Source: BRH-c25 sp012519325 (GTDB lineage: Bacteria > Bacillota > Clostridia > Lutisporales > Lutisporaceae). From it: a stretch of DNA of 64,000 nucleotides. A program made the translations under genes and the position numbers. Where the stretch lies: NCBI GenBank assembly GCA_050950645.1, contig JBMNHZ010000016.1, forward strand, positions 1 through 64,000, written 5' to 3'. A model generated the notes under the pieces. That model did not search any database. It saw only the letters and a program-made list of their open reading frames with translations, and had not been told where the DNA came from. Positions 17,702-26,923 of the stretch are shown here, one piece after another. The first letter of the stretch is position 1. Each line of letters begins with the position of its first letter.

Positions 17702-19408
17702 TTACTTTTCTTTCTTACATTGGTATTTATTTTTTATTGCTTCATTTATTATTTCTGCCTTTTCAAGCAGTGAGGCTGATGATATATTGTAATTCTCCGC
17801 CAGCTGATGTTCCGAAGCTTCAGTATTGCACAAACGGCAGTAAGTGTGCTCCAATGCGGCTGCCCATATATTTACATCATCTATTTCAGGCACCTCCGGA
17901 AATGTCGACTTAATGAATTCATACCAGATGTCTTCAACAATCTTCTTATAGGGCCTCTTATATTTATTTCGCATCATTGATAGGGCTTTACGCTTCACCT
18001 TTATCCACGACGTTTCCCATTCAGACTCAGGAAAACCCAAGGAATCAATCGTAACATTTCTCTTTTCTCCATCAAAATTGACGGTATATGGTTCCTTAGC
18101 GCCTATGGAGTTTAAAAGAAATACCGACTCCATTTTTATATAATTCTCCACGTCATCCCTAAGCATGAACTTCCTGATAGATTGTTCCGCCTCAACCAGC
18201 TTGTCATTCTTAATCTTGTTGAATATCAGTTTTCTTAGAAAGTATTTGTCGAAGTTAATCCCAAAGTAAAGTATATCAAGCACATGCCTGTTGTTTTCAA
18301 GCTGCTCCCTGCATTCATTCCCCTGCATTTCAATAAACCTGTATATAAAATCAAGCCTGTCTTTGATTTCTTCCTTCGGAAGCTGATAAACATATGGAAA
18401 AAATGTTTTTTCATCTCTAACATCCAACTGCTTTTTAACAGCTTCAATATAGTAATCCGAGAGCATATTATCCTTGTCGAGCTTATCGAGCTTCTCCCAA
18501 AGCCTGATGCTTTCTCCATACTTCCTGCTGTTAAAGGCGGCAATCGCTGCGAGATGTACATACATTGGATTATTGGAATCAATTATTAAAAGCTTCTTGA
18601 AGGTTCTGTATGCATCTGCATGCCTTCCCAGGCTTCCGTAGGTATCTCCTATTTTATAAAGGTAATCCTCGCTTTCAGTCCGGATTTTGCTGATTATCCT
18701 CAGCTGTTTCTTAACCAAACTGACTGCACCCTGTTTGTTGTAAAATATAGCAAGATTACAATTTGCATGGACGTTGGTATCTTCATAGGTAAGTACCTCC
18801 CGGGCAAGCTCTATTGCCTTGTCAATATACCCCAGGTAATAATACGCCAGAGAGAGGTTGTTTCTTGCCGGCACTGCATTGGGAAGCATCTGCACTACTG
18901 TTTCAAATTTCTCAGTTGCCTGCTTGTATTCCTTCTTCTCAAGATGGTCAATTGCCTCTTCTTCAATCTTGTAAATTCTCTCCAGTTCTTCATCATCCAT
19001 GTTGTTATTGGCATCCTTTATCATTGTAAGCATTTCCAGCAATTCTTCAGCCTCCTCTGCGAACTCACCGCCGGGATCCTTTTCAAGATAAATGCTGAAA
19101 TACTCCGATGATTTTTTTATCTTTTGCAGCTGCAGATAGTTGCACCCCAGCCCAAAATAGCACTCCAGATAATTCGGATCAATATTTTTAACTATATTGA
19201 CCAAAACCTCCGTGGAACGGTCTATATCCCCCTGCTCAGCCAGCAGCCCCGCATAATTGAACTGCAGGAAACTGTCATGGGGTTTAAGGCTGACAGCTTT
19301 CTCAATATATCTGAGGGCTGTTTCTAGTCTGCCCTTTTGTATATATTTGTACGCAAGGTTAAAATAAAAATCTGCTCCTCTTTCAAAGGTTATCACCTTG
19401 CTGCCCAT
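17702..19408 (-). CDS. TPR-repeat protein
   Basis: About 568 residues from ATG 19408, preceded by GGTGATGAG. Tetratricopeptide repeats fill residues about 10-330, for example YFNLAYKYIQKGRLETALRY, NYAGLLAEQGD and NLSLAYYYLGYIDKAIELA. TPR arrays bind other proteins. The C-terminal 240 residues are helical and not recognised. There is no signal peptide, so it is cytoplasmic. It starts 34 bases after the end of the AlbA/Schlafen gene and is probably cotranscribed with it. The partner protein cannot be told from sequence. Confidence 0.85.
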   Translation of the reverse strand: MGSKVITFERGADFYFNLAYKYIQKGRLETALRYIEKAVSLKPHDSFLQFNYAGLLAEQGDIDRSTEVLVNIVKNIDPNYLECYFGLGCNYLQLQKIKKSSEYFSIYLEKDPGGEFAEEAEELLEMLTMIKDANNNMDDEELERIYKIEEEAIDHLEKKEYKQATEKFETVVQMLPNAVPARNNLSLAYYYLGYIDKAIELAREVLTYEDTNVHANCNLAIFYNKQGAVSLVKKQLRIISKIRTESEDYLYKIGDTYGSLGRHADAYRTFKKLLIIDSNNPMYVHLAAIAAFNSRKYGESIRLWEKLDKLDKDNMLSDYYIEAVKKQLDVRDEKTFFPYVYQLPKEEIKDRLDFIYRFIEMQGNECREQLENNRHVLDILYFGINFDKYFLRKLIFNKIKNDKLVEAEQSIRKFMLRDDVENYIKMESVFLLNSIGAKEPYTVNFDGEKRNVTIDSLGFPESEWETSWIKVKRKALSMMRNKYKRPYKKIVEDIWYEFIKSTFPEVPEIDDVNIWAAALEHTYCRLCNTEASEHQLAENYNISSASLLEKAEIINEAIKNKYQCKKEK

Positions 19409-19441
19409 ATTCTCATCACCAACTTTAATGTAAAATATCAA

Positions 19442-20608
19442 TTAATATTTCATGAAACCCGGAAGCACTACTTTGAAAAGGTTCCTTTTCTCATTATTTA
19501 TGAATTTGGCACCTCCGTGCTGTCTGAAGGCTTCATGTATCTTTTTCATTCCTGCTCCCGTCTTAAGGAATCTTCCCTTATTGTCAAGTATCAAAAGCCT
19601 TTGATATAACCACTGATTCCTTCTGCAAGGATTATATCCCTCCATAAGCCCCTGAATATCATCATCATTGCAGGTTGCACCCGGGTTGCTTATTTCTATT
19701 TTTTTATTATCTATCAAAATGACAATTTCTCTTCCCAGGGAAAAGTAATCTCTATGAACAACAGCATTGGCTACGGCTGCAACAACAGCATCAACAGGAT
19801 ATTTTTCATTTATCCTCGCTGCTTTCAGCCTTATATAATCTTCAATTTCATCCAGCATCTTTATTATAGGCCCTGAAAAATATATAACCTTGTCATTCGC
19901 AGATTTGTCTATCAGCCTCACTCCGGTATGGGGAAGGTACAATTGTGGATGGCAGCCGAAGACAAGCAGTCCTCCCACCGTAGGGTGATATCCGTTGTAA
20001 TCCTCGTCTCTTCCTATTATACCAACTCCCTCAAGAAGTGTGTAATAGTTTTCATTGGTGCTGGTAAGTCCTGTTTTGGAAATGTAATCGTTTATTATGT
20101 TTTCATTCAGTTCCTTCAATTCCACCCTGCTGAGCACAATTCTTTCATGCTGAAGTATCCCCGATTCCTGGAGCATGCTGGCTATCTCTTCACGCCTCGC
20201 TATATCCGTAGTAGAACCCCTTCTTATATAAAATACACCTGTTTGCCTTATTTGATGCGGTTTCTGATTGCTCCTGTATATTGTCAGAACAGCAACCTGC
20301 TTATTCTCAATATTTATTATTTCAAGCTTCACTGATACCGGCGGATCACACCTCTGACTAATTATCTGCTGTATCTGCTCTTCTGTATACTGCTTTCCCT
20401 CAATTCCCAGTATGTTTTTTGTCCCATCCTCTATCCCGAAAATTATATATCCTCTGCCGCCCTTTGAATTAGCTATTGCTGCAACATCTTTGGCCAGTTC
20501 CTTTTTCTCGCTTTCAGTTTTTAAGGAAAGCAAGGCTTTAAAATCCAGCTTTGTACCTTCCGGCTTTTGTAATATTGTATACAGCTTCTGCTTATCCAAA
20601 AAATTCAC
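19442..20608 (-). CDS. AlbA_2/Schlafen-type putative DNA-binding ATPase
   Basis: The 388-residue protein carries an AlbA_2 (Schlafen AAA_4) domain at about 15-130: TKLDFKALL, then KELAKDVAAIANSKGGRGYIIFGIEDG. The C-terminal part includes VVAAVANAVVHRDYFSLGREIVI and IEISNPG, the ATP-binding C-terminal module of the same family (HATPase_c_4). Members are often annotated as transcriptional regulators, some tied to tRNA/RNA cleavage or phage defence, but roles are mostly unproven. Start GTG 20608 is uncertain because GAGG sits only two bases away; TTG 20599 is an alternative. Cotranscribed with the TPR gene. Confidence 0.85.
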   Translation of the reverse strand: MNFLDKQKLYTILQKPEGTKLDFKALLSLKTESEKKELAKDVAAIANSKGGRGYIIFGIEDGTKNILGIEGKQYTEEQIQQIISQRCDPPVSVKLEIINIENKQVAVLTIYRSNQKPHQIRQTGVFYIRRGSTTDIARREEIASMLQESGILQHERIVLSRVELKELNENIINDYISKTGLTSTNENYYTLLEGVGIIGRDEDYNGYHPTVGGLLVFGCHPQLYLPHTGVRLIDKSANDKVIYFSGPIIKMLDEIEDYIRLKAARINEKYPVDAVVAAVANAVVHRDYFSLGREIVILIDNKKIEISNPGATCNDDDIQGLMEGYNPCRRNQWLYQRLLILDNKGRFLKTGAGMKKIHEAFRQHGGAKFINNEKRNLFKVVLPGFMKY

Positions 20609-20655
20609 ATCCTCATGAAATATAATTTTCCAAAAGACCTCAAAGCCATACCCGA

Positions 20656-20680
20656 ATCTCGTGTCTCGTGTCTCGTGACT
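20656..20680. repeat. CACGAGA heptamer repeat
   Basis: Three near-perfect CTCGTGT units (CACGAGA on the other strand) stand about 50 bases before the AlbA/Schlafen gene. The same motif recurs at 34739-34769 with the same flank AGTC(A/G)CGAGACACGAGA. Confidence 0.7.
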
Positions 20681-20766
20681 AATATTATATATAGTTTAGC
20701 ACAACATTAAAAAATTAAAAAGCCACGGTTCTCTACTCTACCCATGACTTTTATATGTATTTTCTC

Positions 20767-21411
20767 CTACTTCTTGATATTGTTCTTATATGCATATATT
20801 GCTGCTTGCGTCCTGTCACTAACGTTTATTTTTCTGAATATGTTTGAAACATGGTTTTTCACTGTTTTTTCGCTGATAAAAAGTCTGTCCGCAATATCCT
20901 TGTTGTTTAAGCCGTCTGCAATAAGTGTAATTACCTCATATTCTCTCTGGGTAAGTTCATTTTCATTCTTTACCCTGGCTTCTCTCGGTCTGTTAAATTC
21001 TTTAATCAAATCAGCCGCCAGCTTAGGCTGTATATATGATTCCCCCATATAAGCATCTCTAATAGCCTTGAAGAAGCTGGCCGAATCGGAATCCTTAAGC
21101 ATATATCCTGAAGCGCCTATTTGCATTGTCTCTAAAAGGTATTCCCTGTCCTCATGTATCGTAAGTATTACAACTCTTGTACCAATGCCGTCCTCCTTAA
21201 GCTTCTTAAGGGCTTTTATACCATTCATTATAGGCATGTTTATGTCCAGAAGAAGAACATCCGGTTTAATTTTTTTGACTTTCTCTATGGTTTCAACTCC
21301 ATTTGAAGCCTGTCCTACAACTTCAAAATCTTCTTCCAGCTCCAGGAGTTGTTTGAGCCCTTCCCTGACAATGGAATGATCGTCGGCAATTAGTATACGT
21401 ATCTTACTCAC
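20767..21411 (-). CDS. NarL/DegU-type response regulator
   Basis: The 214-residue regulator has a receiver domain (about 1-120; phosphoacceptor Asp56 in LLLDINMP, acidic pair Asp10-Asp11, conserved Lys near 108 in MLKDSD) and a LuxR-type HTH (about 150-210, LTQREYEVITLIADGLNNKDIA and SEKTVKNHVSNIFRKI). The start is GTG with GAGGGA upstream. It lies one base after the DegS-like kinase gene and is translationally coupled to it. Together they look like a DegS/DegU pair. In other Firmicutes these steer exoenzyme, motility or biofilm genes; the targets here are not known. Confidence 0.94.
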   Translation of the reverse strand: MSKIRILIADDHSIVREGLKQLLELEEDFEVVGQASNGVETIEKVKKIKPDVLLLDINMPIMNGIKALKKLKEDGIGTRVVILTIHEDREYLLETMQIGASGYMLKDSDSASFFKAIRDAYMGESYIQPKLAADLIKEFNRPREARVKNENELTQREYEVITLIADGLNNKDIADRLFISEKTVKNHVSNIFRKINVSDRTQAAIYAYKNNIKK

Positions 21412-21412
21412 A

Positions 21413-22555
21413 TTATCCCTCCTCTACTATATTCAAAGATAGGCTTGCAAATACTTTAGTACCTCTATTGCGGGATGTCTTAATATCAAACTTCCCGTTC
21501 AACAGTTCGACTCTTTCCCTCATATTGAGCAAACCATAACCTGCATCTTCTTCTTTTGCCTTCCACAGCTTGCTCTTGTCAAAGCCCTTTCCGTTGTCAC
21601 TGATAAGAAGATTAATCTGGTCATTGGTGAACTCGACTCTGACAACCGCATTATCTGCTCCGGAATGCTTTTTTATATTTGTCAATGCTTCCTGCACAAT
21701 TCTGAACGCAGCAAGCTCAACAACCGGTTTTAATGCCTTCGGATCTCCCAAAACCGTAAAATCCACCGATATGTTGTTTTGTTCGATGTAGTTGGAAATA
21801 TATCTTTGAAGGGTAGGAACCAGTCCCAAATCGTCCAGAGACATAGGCCTCAGATCATATACGATCTTTCTCACGTCACTCAGGCTGGAACGAAGGAAGT
21901 CTCTGATACTGCCAAGCTCCTCCCTTGCTTTCTCCTTATCAATATCTATAAGCTTTTCGCATAATTCAGTCTTTATAACGAGATTCGCCATGAGCTGCGC
22001 AGGACCGTCATGTATCTCTCTCGCAACCCTCTTTCTTTCTTCCTCCTGCGCTTTGATTATCTTTATACCCAGGTATTGCTTCTGTTTGGCATCCTCCATC
22101 TGAATCGAAAGGTCTTGCAGTTCTCCTGTCAGATAGCCCATTGCAACCCCTACCTTGTTAACAAGGGATTCGGCTTTGTCCGCAGTTTCTCTTGCTATTT
22201 TAAGCCTTCTCTCCAGCTCATTTCTGCGTTGTATAAGCATCTGCTCCTCTGCCCTTTTTGTCATCAGCTCTACCTGAAGATCCTTTGCCTTATCATAGGC
22301 TCTTTTTACTTCCTCTTCATTGTAATCCTTTATATTCTTGCTTACCACCATAAGCTGGTATCTGCATTCCTTGTCAAGCTTCACCAGCATATCCACCTGT
22401 TTAATCAGTTCCACCGTAATTATTCTGATTCTTTCCAGTTCCTCCTCCACCATTTGACATTCGGTGCGGGAGCTCTCGGCTATACTGAATAATTCGTCTC
22501 TGCTCTTTTCAATAATATCTACCGTATTTTTTATTATTTCATTTAACCTGTCCAT
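21413..22555 (-). CDS. DegS-like cytoplasmic sensor histidine kinase
   Basis: The 380-residue kinase has no membrane segment. A long N-terminal coiled coil (about 1-165) matches the DegS sensor domain. The HisKA_3 dimerisation box follows with phosphoacceptor His182 in AREIHDGPAQLMANL. The ATPase domain has LLISDNGKGFDKS (G1/N box) and GYGLLNMRERVELL. It phosphorylates the response regulator encoded one base downstream. The input signal is intracellular and unknown. The gene may be expressed on its own, since the upstream cheW gene ends 86 bases away. Confidence 0.93.
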   Translation of the reverse strand: MDRLNEIIKNTVDIIEKSRDELFSIAESSRTECQMVEEELERIRIITVELIKQVDMLVKLDKECRYQLMVVSKNIKDYNEEEVKRAYDKAKDLQVELMTKRAEEQMLIQRRNELERRLKIARETADKAESLVNKVGVAMGYLTGELQDLSIQMEDAKQKQYLGIKIIKAQEEERKRVAREIHDGPAQLMANLVIKTELCEKLIDIDKEKAREELGSIRDFLRSSLSDVRKIVYDLRPMSLDDLGLVPTLQRYISNYIEQNNISVDFTVLGDPKALKPVVELAAFRIVQEALTNIKKHSGADNAVVRVEFTNDQINLLISDNGKGFDKSKLWKAKEEDAGYGLLNMRERVELLNGKFDIKTSRNRGTKVFASLSLNIVEEG

Positions 22556-22641
22556 AATAATAAGTACTCCTTGCTTTTTCCTAGGTTAAACAATCATTAA
22601 TTATAAAGTTGCGGGTTATGCCGCACTAAGAGGAAAAGGCT

Positions 22642-23112
22642 CTACATGGTGGCAAGCTGCGCCTGTTCCTGTTCATCAAACAAAAAATTTAAATTAAGCA
22701 TTATAAGTAGCCTGTCCCCTTTTTTTCCAATGCCTGATATGTATTTTCTGTCAATCCCCGCAATTATATCAGGAGTTTCCTGTATGTCGGCCTCGTCCAA
22801 TGTAAGCACTTCCGATGCATCGTCCACAATAAAGGCTACCTGCCTGTCCTCTAAATTGATTACAATAGTCCTCATGTTTTCGTTAACATTGTCCCCGGGC
22901 TTATCCGGCTTTTCCTCCGGAATATTGAATTTTTTCCTGAGGCTTATTACCGGAATAACATTGTCCCTAAGATTCATTACCCCTTCAATGAATTCAGGAG
23001 CATTCGGCACTTTGACCGGTTCTAAATAGTGTCCTATTTCCTGAACCTGCATTATATTCACGCCATATTCTTCCTTGCCCAACTTAAAAACAACAAATTG
23101 CAATTCAGCCAT
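22642..23112 (-). CDS. cheW: CheW-like chemotaxis coupling protein
   Basis: At 156 residues this is a single CheW domain: LQFVVFKLGKEEYGVNIMQVQEIG, then GVMNLRDNVIPVISLRKKF and IVDDASEVLTLDEADI. CheW links methyl-accepting receptors to the CheA kinase at the membrane. Here it stands apart from other chemotaxis genes, directly upstream of a DegS/DegU-type pair. AGGAGG lies 7 bases before the ATG. Confidence 0.92.
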   Translation of the reverse strand: MAELQFVVFKLGKEEYGVNIMQVQEIGHYLEPVKVPNAPEFIEGVMNLRDNVIPVISLRKKFNIPEEKPDKPGDNVNENMRTIVINLEDRQVAFIVDDASEVLTLDEADIQETPDIIAGIDRKYISGIGKKGDRLLIMLNLNFLFDEQEQAQLATM

Positions 23113-23179
23113 AAAAATCCCTCCTATTGCTAATTATATCATCAAAACCGATTTTGTGAATAATATTTACATAATTCTA

Positions 23180-23389
23180 TCATTTTTTACATTTGCATAC
23201 ACAACTGCAATCATGCTTGTGCTCTGCGAATTTAATTGAATCCAGTTGATGCTTTACCTGCCCCTTAATATATTCAATATATTTACTCCTGAGTTCCTGC
23301 TGCTCCTGCTTCTCTTCTTCAGTAAGTCCGGCCTCCCTGGACTTTTTTGACAGCTCATTTATCCTGTCTATCATTTCTCTGCTTATCAT
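23180..23389 (-). CDS. DUF896 (YnzC-like) small protein
   Basis: The 69-residue sequence with INELSKKSREAGLTEEEKQ and ELRSKYIEYIKGQVKHQLDS fits the DUF896/YnzC family, a helical hairpin of unknown role that is widespread in Firmicutes. The C-terminus is unusual for the family: HKHDCSCVCKCKK is rich in Cys and His and could bind a metal. It is the last gene of the histidine-degradation cluster, 7 bases after the cyclodeaminase stop. Confidence 0.9.
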   Translation of the reverse strand: MISREMIDRINELSKKSREAGLTEEEKQEQQELRSKYIEYIKGQVKHQLDSIKFAEHKHDCSCVCKCKK

Positions 23390-23396
23390 TCTATAC

Positions 23397-24041
23397 CTAT
23401 CCTATTCTTAAATTTACTATATCAAGTATTACTTTATGAAGCTTACGGCCTTCGGAAGAAAGCATCCTGCATTTGTCATAAGCTTCTGACCTGACTGCTT
23501 CATCAGCAATTCCGGGAAGATTGATATTCACATTCAATATTGCCCCTTCCAACCCTGAAAGTGCTAATAAGGCGCCTACTCCCACATCGGACACGGCGTT
23601 CTTGTTGCCGTATCTGGCAATGCTTCCTTGGTTTTTAAGCAGTTCAAAACAGCTTTCTGCCGTCTTCAAGGGAACCTGAAGCGCATAAAGGCTTGCCTCC
23701 TGCATTTTTTTCTTTCGCAGCAGTTTTTGTTCCTCAGTGTCCTTTGGAAGCTTCATTGCCTCCATAAACTTGTTGAATGCCTTTGTATCCTCATCTACAA
23801 AACCGGAAAGCTCCTGCTGAAGCGCCTTTATATTTTCAGCTTCCTTCATGAATTCCGTTTTTATTCGTTCATCCAGGCTTTCATAGCTTTTTTTGCCTAT
23901 TGAAAGGTTAACTACCATCATAGTAAGGGCAGCTCCCAATACCCCTGACAGCGCAGCCGTGCTTCCCCCTCCCGGTGCAGGCTCACTGCTTGCCAATACA
24001 TTACTGTAATCCCTTAAAGTCATATCCATTAAAAGACTCAT
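23397..24041 (-). CDS. Formiminotetrahydrofolate cyclodeaminase / methenyl-THF cyclohydrolase family protein
   Basis: The 214-residue protein is a stand-alone FTCD_C domain, with APGGGSTAALSGVLGAALTMMV near the N-terminus, the signature of this family. Cyclodeaminases convert 5-formimino-THF to 5,10-methenyl-THF and ammonia; FchA homologues hydrolyse methenyl-THF. Placement directly after hutI suggests the first reaction, feeding the formimino group of histidine into the folate pool. No glutamate formiminotransferase is present in the window. GGAGGG lies upstream of the ATG. Confidence 0.9.
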   Translation of the reverse strand: MSLLMDMTLRDYSNVLASSEPAPGGGSTAALSGVLGAALTMMVVNLSIGKKSYESLDERIKTEFMKEAENIKALQQELSGFVDEDTKAFNKFMEAMKLPKDTEEQKLLRKKKMQEASLYALQVPLKTAESCFELLKNQGSIARYGNKNAVSDVGVGALLALSGLEGAILNVNINLPGIADEAVRSEAYDKCRMLSSEGRKLHKVILDIVNLRIG

Positions 24042-24058
24042 AATTCATCCCTCCATAT

Positions 24059-25297
24059 CTACTGCAAAATTCTTCCGTTCTCTACGACTATTTTTCCGTT
24101 CTTGATAACCGTATCCACATGATTTATTCCGAAATGATATACCATATACTCAAGATTTGGGGCATCAAACACTACAATATCTGCCTTCTTGCCCACCTGA
24201 AGGCTTCCGATTTCTCCTGCCCTGTCCAAAGCATAAGCTGCATTCAGAGTCATTCCTTTTATTATTTCCTCCGGAGTCATTTTCATCCCAAAGCATGCAA
24301 AGGTCATTATGGCCTGCAGGTTCTCAGTAGGACATGACCCAGGATTGTAGTCGGTTGCCAGTGCCACCCTGACACCCCTGTCCATCATTTTCCGTGCCTG
24401 GGCATACTTGCCAAGCATTAGATAGAAGGAGGTTCCCGGAAGCAGCACCGCCGTAACTCCCGCTTCTGCCATTGCGATTATTCCGGCCTCCGATGCAGCC
24501 AGCAAATGCTCTGCAGAAACAGCACCCAATTCTCCTGCAAGCTCCGCCCCCTGCAAAGGGATTATTTCATCTGCGTGAATTTTAAGCTTGAAGCCCTGTT
24601 CCTTGCCCTTCTGCATTATGACCCTGGATTCCTCGGGAGAGAAAACCCCTTCTTCACAAAATACATCCATAAACTCAGCAAGGTTATTCTCCCTGACATA
24701 AGGCATGACCTTTTTAACCATGAAATCTATGTAGCCCTGGGTGTTTCCTCTGAATTCCTCCGGTACGGCATGGGCTCCCATATATGTAGACACTATGTCT
24801 ATAGGATGGGAGGCATTAAGCTTGGCAGCCACTTCAAGGCACTTGATCTCGGTATCGAAATCAAGCCCATAGCCGCTCTTAGCTTCCACAGTGGTAGTAC
24901 CGTGAAGCAGCATCCGGTCGAGGCTCTTCCGGGATTTTGCCATAAGCTCTTCCCTTGAAGCTACCCGCGTACTTTTAACCGTGCTCAGGATCCCTCCGCC
25001 CATTTTCAGAATCTCCAGATACGACACTCCTTTAAGCTTCAGGGGAAGCTCCTTTTCCCTTGAGCCCCCATGAACAAGATGGGTATGCGGATCTATTAGA
25101 CCCGGAGTCACTGTCTTACCGGAGGCATCAATAATTCTTGTGCCAGGGCCCTTGATATCCCCGGGTGCATTTCCCTCTCCCAGAGCTGTTATTTTTCCGT
25201 CCTTTACAGCCACATATCCCTCCCGGATTATTCCTGCGCCCTCTCCTTCGGTACAGCAAGCTATTGTTGAAGCATTTATTATCAAATCGACTTTCAT
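24059..25297 (-). CDS. hutI: Imidazolonepropionase
   Basis: HutI opens the ring of imidazolone-5-propionate to give N-formimino-L-glutamate, the third step of histidine breakdown. The 412-residue amidohydrolase has the metal-binding HTHLVH (about 71-76), YGLDFDTEIKCLE, the HADEI motif and the Asp of ATDYNPGSCP, in the order and length usual for HutI. It follows hutH by 20 bases and precedes the cyclodeaminase by 18 bases. Confidence 0.97.
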   Translation of the reverse strand: MKVDLIINASTIACCTEGEGAGIIREGYVAVKDGKITALGEGNAPGDIKGPGTRIIDASGKTVTPGLIDPHTHLVHGGSREKELPLKLKGVSYLEILKMGGGILSTVKSTRVASREELMAKSRKSLDRMLLHGTTTVEAKSGYGLDFDTEIKCLEVAAKLNASHPIDIVSTYMGAHAVPEEFRGNTQGYIDFMVKKVMPYVRENNLAEFMDVFCEEGVFSPEESRVIMQKGKEQGFKLKIHADEIIPLQGAELAGELGAVSAEHLLAASEAGIIAMAEAGVTAVLLPGTSFYLMLGKYAQARKMMDRGVRVALATDYNPGSCPTENLQAIMTFACFGMKMTPEEIIKGMTLNAAYALDRAGEIGSLQVGKKADIVVFDAPNLEYMVYHFGINHVDTVIKNGKIVVENGRILQ

Positions 25298-25316
25298 TTA
25301 TTTCACCTTCCATAGA

Positions 25317-26843
25317 TTATTCTAATTCACCTATTGCACTTTCCACCGCTTTCACCAAAGCCTCGGACTTAACCATCTCATCCAGCTTATTCATGTCGGT
25401 GTACATTATCCTGTCCTCTTCAACAGGTGCAATATCTTTCCTTATAACCTTATATGCTTCCGAAGTACCCTTTCCCAGTCTTACATCGCCTCTGAAGCTT
25501 ATAGCCTGTGAAGCTGCAAGTGCTTCAATTCCCAGCACCTTCTGTGCATTGTCCAATATGGACCTGGCCTTTCTGGCAGCAGTGGTTCCCATACTTACAT
25601 GGTCCTCCTGGTTTGCAGAAGAAGGAATTGAATCCACGCTGGCCGGATGGGCCAGAATCTTATTCTCCGAAACAATGGAAGCGGCCGTATACTGGGTTAT
25701 CATAAAGCCTGAATTCAACCCTCCCTTTCTTGTCAGAAAAGCGGGAAGATCATTAAGCTGAGGATTTACCAGTCTTTCCAGGCGCCTCTCCGAAACATTT
25801 GCCAGTTCGGATACTGCTATACCCAGGAAATCCATTGCAAGAGCTATAGGCTGTCCGTGAAAATTTCCGCCGGATATTACCTGGTCATCATCAGCAAAAA
25901 CAAGGGGATTGTCCGTTGCGGCATTAAGCTCTATGGATACCTTTTCCTTGACATACTGTATCGCATCTCTGCTGGCACCGTGTATCTGGGGTATGCACCT
26001 TAATGTATAAGCATCCTGTATTCTTATCTGTCCCTGTGTTGTTGTAAGCCCGCTTCCCGAGACTATTCTCAGCATATTCCTTGCAGTTGCCATCTGACCC
26101 TTCTGTCCCCTTGCCTCATGCACCTTCTTATCAAAAGCGGTTGTTATTCCCTTAAGTGCTTCAAAGGTTAAAGCCGCTATTATATCAGCATTTTTTAAGA
26201 GGTTTTCAGCATCATATACGGCAAGGGCTCCTATGCCTGTCATTACAGGGGTGCCGTTTATAAGGGCAAGGCCTTCCTTGGAAGTAAGCTCTACCACCTT
26301 TATTCCTGCCTTATCCATAGCTTCCTTCCCTGTAATTCTCATTCCCTTATAATATGCTTCTCCTTCCCCCAACATGACAAGAACCATGTTTGCAAGAGGC
26401 GCAAGATCACCGCTGGCTCCCAGGGAGCCCTTTTCAGGAATAAAGGGGTGCACTCCCTTGTTAAGCATTTCAATTAATGTATTTAATGTCTCCAGCCTTA
26501 TACCGGAAAAGCCTTTTGCCAGTGTGTTAACCCTTAAGAGCATTATTGCCCTTACAGTCTCTTCAGTCAGCGGTTCCCCCAGGGAGCAGGAATGGCTTAC
26601 AATAAGGTTCCTCTGAAGAGCTTGGGTATTTTCCTTTGATATGAATACATCGCTGAATTTTCCAAAGCCTGTGGTAATTCCATATACCACTGCTCCCTTA
26701 TCCACCAGGCTGTCAACATAATTTCTTGATTTTCTTATTCGTTCCACTGCCTGTTCCGACAATTCCACTCTCCGGTTATTTCTTGCAACATCTACTACAT
26801 CCTTTATGGTCAAATGCTCTCCGTCAATTGACAAATGTCCCAT
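25317..26843 (-). CDS. hutH: Histidine ammonia-lyase
   Basis: HutH deaminates L-histidine to trans-urocanate. The protein of about 508 residues carries GSLGASGDLAPLA, whose Ala-Ser-Gly cyclises to the MIO electrophile, and also YGITTGFGKF and QDAYTLRCIPQIHGA. I place the start at the ATG 26843 (MGHLSIDGEHLT), with AAAGGAG upstream; the longer frame to 26933 runs into the nitroreductase gene. Urocanase (HutU), which should work between HutH and HutI, is not in this window. Confidence 0.96.
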   Translation of the reverse strand: MGHLSIDGEHLTIKDVVDVARNNRRVELSEQAVERIRKSRNYVDSLVDKGAVVYGITTGFGKFSDVFISKENTQALQRNLIVSHSCSLGEPLTEETVRAIMLLRVNTLAKGFSGIRLETLNTLIEMLNKGVHPFIPEKGSLGASGDLAPLANMVLVMLGEGEAYYKGMRITGKEAMDKAGIKVVELTSKEGLALINGTPVMTGIGALAVYDAENLLKNADIIAALTFEALKGITTAFDKKVHEARGQKGQMATARNMLRIVSGSGLTTTQGQIRIQDAYTLRCIPQIHGASRDAIQYVKEKVSIELNAATDNPLVFADDDQVISGGNFHGQPIALAMDFLGIAVSELANVSERRLERLVNPQLNDLPAFLTRKGGLNSGFMITQYTAASIVSENKILAHPASVDSIPSSANQEDHVSMGTTAARKARSILDNAQKVLGIEALAASQAISFRGDVRLGKGTSEAYKVIRKDIAPVEEDRIMYTDMNKLDEMVKSEALVKAVESAIGELE

Positions 26844-26923
26844 TTCAGAATACACTCCTTTATCATAAATGTCCGTTAAATATATTTTATCCAATTGCAT
26901 TGTCAAAGTAAAACAAAAGATAA

